From positions 11,013,205 to 11,077,204 of the forward strand of contig NC_083345.1 in NCBI RefSeq assembly GCF_019175385.1: a stretch of 64,000 nt of DNA, given 5' to 3'. The DNA is from Lycium barbarum. Its lineage: Eukaryota > Streptophyta > Magnoliopsida > Solanales > Solanaceae. The position numbers and the translations under genes are program-made. The stretch's first letter is position 1. Each line of letters starts with the position of its first letter. The notes under the pieces were generated by a model, which searched no databases, was not told the DNA's origin, and saw only the letters and a list, made by a program, of their open reading frames with translations. Of this stretch, positions 57,985-64,000 are shown in pieces.

Positions 57985-58563
57985 TGGTCCCAACAACAAC
58001 AATACACCCAGCGTAATCACACAAGTGGGGTTTGGAAAGGTAGAGTGTACGAAGACCTTATCTATCCTTATCTATCTTGGGAGGTAGATACACTATTTTC
58101 GAGAGACCCTCGGCTTAAAGAAAAGTAAATAAAAGCAATTCGGACAAAGAAATAACAAAAGTAAAGAAACAACGGATAATAATGAAAATCAGTCTAAGAA
58201 AAAGGAGTAACAGCACAACTGCCATAAAATCATACGATAATCGAAGGACAAGAAACGGCAGATAATAATAGAAATCAAAGGACAAGAAACTACAAGAGTA
58301 ATACTATGACTACAAGTATGGAAATATAACCTTGAAAACGCTCAACTATCTACTAGTCTTCTACCCTAATTCGTGCCATCCATAACCTCCTATCTATGGT
58401 CATGTCATCGGAGAACTGAAACTGTGCCATGTTTTGTCTAATTACCTCTCCCCAATATTTTTTCGGCCTACCTCTATCTTTCCTGAAATTATTTTTAGCC
58501 AATCTCTCGCACCTCCGCATTCAGGCATCTGTGCATCTCCTCCTCATATGCTCAAACCTAATT
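57985..58563 (-). mobile_element. 5'-truncated RTE-type LINE with 3' tail
   Basis: On the reverse strand, a decayed C-terminal coding piece (58559-58353) is followed by about 220 bp of 3' untranslated DNA and then the tail GAGGGTCTCTCGAAAATAG, CTACCTCCCAAGATAG, CCCCACTTGTGTGATTACGC and TGTTGTTGTTG. The tail is the same one seen alone at 14693, 17031, 20718 and 29235. A shared 3' tail between RTE LINEs and TS SINEs is known from tobacco relatives. Confidence 0.75.
58353..58559 (-). pseudogene. C-terminal end of a LINE reverse-transcriptase polyprotein
   Basis: The 69-codon reverse-strand frame reads RFEHMRRRCTDA, one internal TGA, then MRRCERLA, RGRPKKYWGEVIRQNMAQFQ and MTIDRRLWMARIRVED before TAG at 58355-58353. 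This is the well-known C-terminal segment of plant RTE-type LINEs, with conserved RGRPKKxW and DRxxWRxRI features. The catalytic reverse-transcriptase and endonuclease domains are missing because of 5' truncation, so it is inactive. Confidence 0.8.
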
Positions 58564-59231
58564 AAGTAATTTGAGTTTGAGCTGTAATTGATTGACTAAG
58601 TTCTTATGCATAATTTTCAACTCTGACGACTAAATATTATGAAAAAAAAACGTTTACCTCATCCGAAGATGTGAAAACAGTCCAACCAAAAAAAAAAAAA
58701 AAAAAAAAAAAGAAAGATGCGAAAACAGAAGAAAAAGAAGTCAGTGATGTAAGAGCTACCAAAAAAGCTACCAGCCAATGGTAATTATCATTAGTCTTGA
58801 GCACACTTCAAGTTTCTTTTCTAATTCATGGAGCAAGATCAAAATGACTAGAAAAATTTCAAAGTACTAACAAAGAGCTTACCTTATACTACTTCTGTTC
58901 CAATTTATATGATATATTTTGATAGGGACTAACTTTAAAAAGGAAAGAAGAACCAAAAACCCCATCTTGTGTTATATTATTATTAGGGTCTCCACAACTC
59001 ATTCCCATGATTATCTTCTCAAAAGGTACTTCTAAAGTATTCCCAACATACGGACAAACCAAAACCAATAGTTCTTGAAATATTATTACTTTGTCCACCA
59101 CCTTCTTCCATTGAGTTTGATGGATAACCTGTGATGAATCCTTTGAGAAATCGTGTTATTGCTAATTCTTGCTTCCATTGCTTTCTGTAATAACGCGATT
59201 GCTGAGGTAAAAGCCGATCCAGTAGTCCAGC
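58564..59231. other. intergenic DNA
   Basis: No gene. Contains a poly-A tract (58687-58711) and a single Stowaway-like end TTCTGTTCCAATTTATATGA near 58893. Confidence 0.45.
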
Positions 59232-59240
59232 TTTATGTAA

Positions 59241-59449
59241 TTGGGTCGGATATGGGGTTTCTTAAGTGGTGGATTGAGTCTTTTGTCCAGGATGTGCCAC
59301 GTGTCGGTTCCGTCAAATGAGGGGCATATTTAGGGATATTCCATATTTAGAACTTTGCCCAACGACAGGGGTATAAACATCCAAAAATGATAACGGGGAT
59401 AGGATTAAACAATAAATGAAAAAAGAAGGGTATATCCGACCCTTTTCCG
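59241..59449. mobile_element. Mutator-like MITE upstream of the RBR gene (a)
   Basis: Flanks TTTATGTAA (59232-59240) and TTTATGTTA (59450-59458) form a 9-bp duplication with one mismatch. The right end, read inwards, is CGGAAAAGGGTCGGATATAC; the left end is TTGGGTCGGATATGGGG and seems to have lost its first seven bases. Its terminal CGGAAAAGGG is shared with the MITE in the GATA intron. Confidence 0.7.
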
Positions 59450-59458
59450 TTTATGTTA

Positions 59459-60379
59459 AGCACTTCACAAACAAATGAATTCAAGTTAAAATTGCCATAT
59501 TTTTGTATGAGAGTATTACAATGGGTATATGATGTGACTTATGCTACAATAAACTATCCTTAAGCAAGAAAATCTCATATATATGCTAAGTAAAAAAAGT
59601 TGTACAGCCCAAGATATTTTCAAAGGGGAAAATAACTTGGTTCTGGAGCACGAGGGTGCATGGGAAGGAGGAAGAGGAACACATAACAATTTTTCGTAGA
59701 AACGATAATGTCTCTTATTCATGCATCTAAAAAAGCAAAAAAGGCACACTTGACGATTTGGGTGCAACTTTTAGATGTTAAATCATTAATTTAGTTTAAG
59801 GGTGTATATATATATTGCTATATATGCATCAATTAATTCTGAAAAATGAATTTTGTTTCCTAATATGTCAGACCTGTTAAAAAGACTATGACATATTTTA
59901 TATTTGTGCAAGACAAATTGAGGTTGAACTGCGAAGGAGTGTCAAATTGTAGGCTCGTAACATGTAAAATAGGATAAATTCACAAATAGCCACTTTTCAT
60001 ACCCAGCTATTGAAAAATAATTACTGTTATCGAGTTTCAAACTCTACGTATAAAACTCCGGGTTATGACTATTTTTGGAATACATGTCCAAAAATTGGCC
60101 GGTGAATGTTGTTTCTATTGAAAAATATTGATCTTGCGCTGGAGCTTGAATGACATAGATGACTCTTTTTTTTTTTTTTTTTTTCAGCTTTGTACTATTC
60201 TAACTCTACTAATTTGTATCTCATTAGGGCTATATATTAGTAAAACAATTTTGTTTTTACCATGTCGATAATAAATCTAATTGGTCATTTTCTGCAAATA
60301 TGCCTCTTAGTAGGCCTTGCCTTGCTGGATTGGATCAATGACCAGGCTCAGTCCAGATCATTTATGGGCCTGGAATATT
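59459..60379. other. intergenic DNA
   Basis: No gene recognised; poly-T tract near 60164-60184. Confidence 0.5.
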
Positions 60380-60389
60380 AGTCCAAATC

Positions 60390-61094
60390 ATTTTTTTGCG
60401 CGGATTGCCCTTCTTTTAGGGTGGTCTTTAAATTTTGTCCCTCATATTTGTGGTCTTTAAATTATGCCCCTCATATTGCTGGTCTTTAATTTTTGCCCTT
60501 CGCATTGCAACTCTGAGCATTCACGCAGAAATCATGAGGTTCTGAGTTCGAACTCCCGCTCAAGCATAAATTAAAAAAAATAAATTGCAAGACAAGGTTT
60601 GGGTCGCGTGTATGCCGGACCCGGCATAAACTTGTGAAGAAATTACCAAAGTTATGTCAGACCCGGCATACTTATGCCAAGTCTGCCCATAAGACATAAG
60701 TATGTCGGGTCCGTCATAAGTTTGGTAATTCCTTAATAAGTTTATGCCGGTGGGGGCATACTTTTAATGGACAAACTTTTATGCCGGACCCGGCATAAAC
60801 TTGTGAAGGAATTACCAAAGTTATGCCGGACCCGACATACTTATGTCAAGTCTGCTCATAAGGCATAAGTATGCCGAGTCCGGCATAACTTTAGTAATTC
60901 CTTCACAAGTGTATGCCGGTGGGGGCATAGCGAAATTTAAACTCTGCTTTGCGAAATTTTTTAAAAATTTTGTCTGTGTGGGGTCGAACCTGGAACCCAT
61001 GGGGTTTAGCCGAAGGGAAAAATTTAAAAATTTTAAATATGAGGGGCAAAATTTAAAGATCATCCCAAAAGAAGGGCAATTCGCAGAATTGCCC
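60390..61094. mobile_element. Mutator-like foldback element upstream of the RBR gene (b)
   Basis: A perfect 10-bp repeat AGTCCAAATC flanks it (60380-60389, 61095-61104). Inverted arms include GCGGATTGCCCTTCTTTTAG and, read inwards on the right, GCGAATTGCCCTTCTTTTGG, then TTTAAATTTTGTCCCTCAT and its partner. The centre repeats TATGCCGGACCCGGCATAA palindromes several times. GAGTTCGAACTCCCGCTC and GGGGTCGAACCTGGAACCC are B-box-like. No transposase; the short frames over it are by-products. Confidence 0.8.
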
Positions 61095-61389
61095 AGTCCA
61101 AATCTGTCCTAGGCCGTACGACAAATCATATAAGAGTTAGACAATATTTAGTAGGTGCATTTTGTACGTAGTAAATTATATCACATAAATTGGGACGGAG
61201 GGAACAAATCTTTTCAAATAAAAGTAACCAAAATAATATAATTTACACAAAAACTAAAAAAGAAAAAAAAAAGAAAAAACGGTAATATCATAATAACAGA
61301 ATCCTAACGAGCACATAGAATTAGGCGTTTCGTTTCCAACAAACGGTAGATTTTAGAGCGGGAGACTCGTTAACCAAAGACGGAATTTG

Positions 61390-61397
61390 GCGGCAAA
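61390..61397 (-). promoter_or_regulatory. E2F-type site
   Basis: TTTGCCGC on the reverse strand (within TTTGGCGGCAAA on the forward strand) fits the E2F consensus TTTSSCGC. It lies about 330 bases upstream of the RBR start codon. Confidence 0.5.
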
Positions 61398-61497
61398 AAA
61401 CCTAAGAGACAAGACACGTGTCGATTTCCCATTGGCTGATCCCCGACCCTTTGTCGGCTGTGTATGTACATAACCATATGACATCCTCATATGTAAT

Positions 61498-61505
61498 TTT
61501 CCCGC
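61498..61505 (+). promoter_or_regulatory. E2F-type site
   Basis: TTTCCCGC, within TTTTCCCGCCCGAAA, is a canonical E2F site, about 220 bases upstream of the start codon. Confidence 0.65.
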
Positions 61506-61723
61506 CCGAAAGTTAGGGTTTATAGCTACAATACAACAAAACAAAACAAAAAAAGAAAAGCAAAAAGCAAAATTAGTGATAGTGATAGAAAGAACAAATT
61601 AGAGAGAGAAAAAAATTAGGGTTTGTGGAATTTGGATCTAATTTGTTCAGATCTGATAAATTTGTTGACTTTTTAAAGCAAATTTCAAGATTTGTGGGTT
61701 TATTTTAGCAATTCTTGATAAAG

Positions 61724-63513
61724 ATGGAAGAGCTTAATAATAAATCTTGTAATTCTGGTGACGTGGATACTCTTCAAGTTAGATTCACAGATTTCTGCAA
61801 GGTATTTTTTTTTTCTCTTTAATATATTGTTCAGTTTCTTTAATTTTTAATATGTTTCAGCTAAAAATCCCTTTGTTAATTCACTTACAACATATGTTTT
61901 TTGGTAAAAATTGTTCTTTGTATGTTTACTTTGTATTAATTTGGAAAAACCTTGCTTTGGTTATTTATTCTTTCAACTTTTTTTTTTCTTTCTTGTATTT
62001 TGTATTCTCTACTTAAAGATACAAAATTTGTTCTTGCTTCAGTTAAAAAGAACATTTTTTTTTATCTATTTGGTTGTTTATTGTTACAAAATTGTTCATT
62101 TTTTAAATTTTGTGTTGTGATCAAATTTCAAGAAAACCCCATACACGCAATTAATTTTTTTCTTTTACAAATATGTTCCTTTTATCTGTATTTTTACTAA
62201 TTAGGAAAAAAAAAATACTGCTTTGGTTATTTTATTCTTTCAATTTTTTTTCTTTTTCTTGTATTCTGCATTCTTTAATTGAAGCTGATATTACCATGTA
62301 TGTGAATTTTGTTCTTTTCCATTTTCTTTTTGTGGTATGGGTGTTTTTTTAATTATTTTTTGCCCTTTAAGTGGAGTGTTATTATTTTTAACACATGTTG
62401 TTTGATTTACAGAATGGATTGTCCATAGGTGAGAGCTTTATGACAGAAGCAATAAAGCTGTTTAAGGACAGTAAACATCTTTTATTGTCAAATAATGCTG
62501 CTATTGGAGCTATTACGGTAATGCCCTTCGATGCACTTTTTGTTATCCATATCTGTTTGATCGCCTTAGTAGGCGTTTAGGCATAGAAACCAAATATTTT
62601 TCACTTTATTTGGAATTTTTGAAGTTGGAGTTGAAGATGGAGTTGTGTTTAGTTATAGTTTTTGCGAGGAATATTTGGTTGTTTGAATGTGTACCGTAAG
62701 TGAAAAAAGTGAAAACAGGGTTTTAAGGGGTCGTTTGGTTGGGAAACAAGTTATCTTGGGATTAGTTATCCCACCCTCCCACAGGGATAAAATAACACTA
62801 CAATCTCGGGATTATTTATCCCTTGTACCAAACGAGCCCTTAAGTGTTTTATAAATACAAGCTGTATTTGGAAATTTCTTGGCCAAACGCTGATTTTCAA
62901 ATAAAGTGAATAATTCTCATGACCAAATGGGTCCTTGATTTAATATGAGTACGCAGTTTTGTTGCTTCAATATGAAATGTTGAGTTAGTTGGTCTTAATA
63001 TGGACTAGAACTGATTTAGTTGAGTTCTTAATCAGCAGGAGGAAGTTGAACGGTATTGGTTTGCGTTTGTTCTCTTCTCGGTGAAGAGATTAAGTGCGAA
63101 TGAAGCAGGAAATTCGAGTAACGGGAATGAAGGAAATGGATTTGATCTATGCCAAATTCTGCGAGGGGCGAAACTCAAGTGGGTTTATCTAATTTTCGCA
63201 TGTTCTTTGTGTTTCTTGTAAAAGTCTTGATTTATCTACTTCTTATGAATTTTGTTTCGTTTGTTATAGTGTCCTAGACTTCTTCAAAGAACTTCCACAG
63301 TTTATTGTTAAAGTTGGTCCAATATTAAGCAACCTATATGGTTCAGATTGGGAGAAGAGACTTCAGGTAATAATGTCGTTGGCTCAATTGAAACCAATCA
63401 TGTGTTAGTAGTATTTTATGTTTTAAATTTATTCAGGGTTTTAATTAATGTGCACTGTTGTACTAGGCAAAGGAATTGCAGACCAACTTTGTGCATTTGA
63501 GCCTTTTAAGCAA
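61724..63513 (+). CDS. RBR1: retinoblastoma-related protein, first five coding exons (partial)
   Basis: The plant RB homologue binds E2F factors, restrains the G1/S step and helps control stem-cell and gamete development in the nucleus. Coding exons read as 61724-61801, 62413-62517, 63039-63178, 63270-63366 and 63467-63513, all with GT/AG ends and matching phases, then the gene runs out of the window (about 155 of the usual roughly 1000 aa). The start is [10 protein letters not shown]; then [85 protein letters not shown], and [17 protein letters not shown]. This is the conserved N-terminal (RB-N, DUF3452) domain of plant RBR. Exon 3 could start three bases earlier (CAG at 63036), adding one Gln. 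The pocket domain and LxCxE-binding cleft lie outside. Confidence 0.93.
62572..62934. mobile_element. foldback MITE in RBR intron 2, itself holding a second MITE
   Basis: GGCGTTTAGGCATAGAAACC at the left and CATGACCAAATGGGTCC at the right are diverged inverted ends; ACTTTATTTGGAATTTTTGAAG and TTTTCAAATAAAGTG also pair. It is the same family as the arms at 29103-30573. The younger MITE at 62727-62840 splits it. Confidence 0.5.
62727..62840. mobile_element. small Tourist-like MITE nested in the intron 2 MITE
   Basis: The left end GGGGTCGTTTGGT pairs with ACCAAACGAGCCCT on the right, and TAA flanks both sides (62724-62726, 62841-62843). Inside are the inverted pair TTATCTTGGGATTAGTTATCCC and CTCGGGATTATTTATCCC. 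Only 114 bp and non-coding. Confidence 0.75.
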
Positions 63514-64000
63514 GTGAGTATTCTTTTCAAGCACTAGTTTCCTCTACTTATGGTGCTTTGTGATATTTTATCATATTATATGCATTTCTGCTGCTCAACA
63601 TTATAATCTTAATCAAAGTTCAATATAAGAAACATTTTGATTTATCCTACTTCAGTAGTAAGGTAGTACTTGAACATCATATTTGCCATAGTACGTCAAG
63701 TATCCTGTCTGGTTTCGTGTTGCTTAGAATGTATTTGTTGAGGGGAATGATGGTATTTTCCTATCTCTGCGTCTTCTCTATTGTAATGAACATGCCCCGA
63801 TGACTAAAATATGAATGAGCAGATATCTGAAACCAAGCTGACCTCCAATTCATTAAACCATGTTGAGCATTGTTGAACTCTGTGATTTGTAATTTTTAGC
63901 ATTTTAAATTTTGTAAGCTACACCAGTGGCCTAATGCATTAGGTTGTCAACTCTGGTATCCACCAATGCCGTACTACTTAATTCTTCAGGCTTTATTTAT
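63514..64000 (+). other. RBR intron 5 (continues beyond the window)
   Basis: After the donor AA^GTGAGT at 63514 no sequence matching the next RBR exon is seen before the window ends, so this is intron. Nothing else is recognised. Confidence 0.6.

Larger units (their letters stand above)
61105..61723 (+). promoter_or_regulatory. promoter region and leader of the RBR gene
   Basis: A half Stowaway-like end (TTGGGACGGAGGGAA) lies at about 61188. Closer to the gene are two E2F-type sites (61390-61397 on the reverse strand, 61498-61505), a G-box CACGTG (61415-61420) and inverted CCAAT (ATTGG, 61430). The leader has GAGAGAGAAAAAAATTAGGG and a second TTAGGGTTT telo-box-like motif (61514). Telo boxes and E2F sites are common at plant cell-cycle and growth genes. 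Confidence 0.55.

Noticed and set aside
60520..60580. Possible tRNA gene (GAGTTCGAACTC)
   Set aside because: Same problem: B-box-like motif only, inside the element 60390-61094.

Overview
This is a stretch of plant nuclear DNA, almost certainly from a nightshade (Solanaceae). It is AT-rich, intron-containing and full of repeat families typical of that family: TS-SINE/RTE-LINE tails ending in TTG repeats, foldback elements, and Ty3/gypsy LTR elements. I could not fix the genus from sequence alone. All identifications come from reading motifs, with no database search.

There are four recognisable host genes. (1) 18994-21485 (+): a GATA zinc-finger transcription factor with two coding exons, 274 aa. 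(2) 46000-50030 (+): a leucine-rich-repeat receptor kinase with two coding exons, 1106 aa, closest to the At5g63930/At2g33170 type. (3) 52200-52811 (-): a single-exon DUF761 protein of 203 aa. (4) 61724 to beyond the right edge (+): the first five coding exons of a retinoblastoma-related gene (RBR). Its upstream region carries two E2F-type sites, which fits E2F/RBR feedback control.

The rest is mainly transposon-derived. Positions 1-7600 hold foldback elements, a Mutator-like element with an internal 371-bp duplication, and a 2.5-kb TG...CA element with a 5-bp TSD that looks like a solo LTR. Positions 7643-12433 are a complete but non-autonomous Ty3/gypsy element: two LTRs, CAAAG target duplication, gag, a remnant of the integrase C-terminus, and four 88-bp tandem repeats. 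It sits inside a decayed RNase H-type reading frame. Positions 27824-30573 are a nest: a Tourist-like MITE split by a Mutator-like element, next to a foldback element that holds a LINE/SINE tail and a chloroplast rps2-atpI insertion. Positions 30600-45900 are a gene-poor AT-rich desert with scattered DNA transposons. Positions 54358-61094 hold three more Mutator-like foldback elements and a truncated RTE-type LINE.

No operon-like or pathway grouping links the four genes, as expected for a plant chromosome. The most striking pattern is eight separate non-autonomous elements flanked by 9-10-bp target duplications, the Mutator-superfamily signature. One lies in the GATA gene intron and two lie just upstream of the RBR gene. 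I did not find a convincing new defence-like or enzymatic system.
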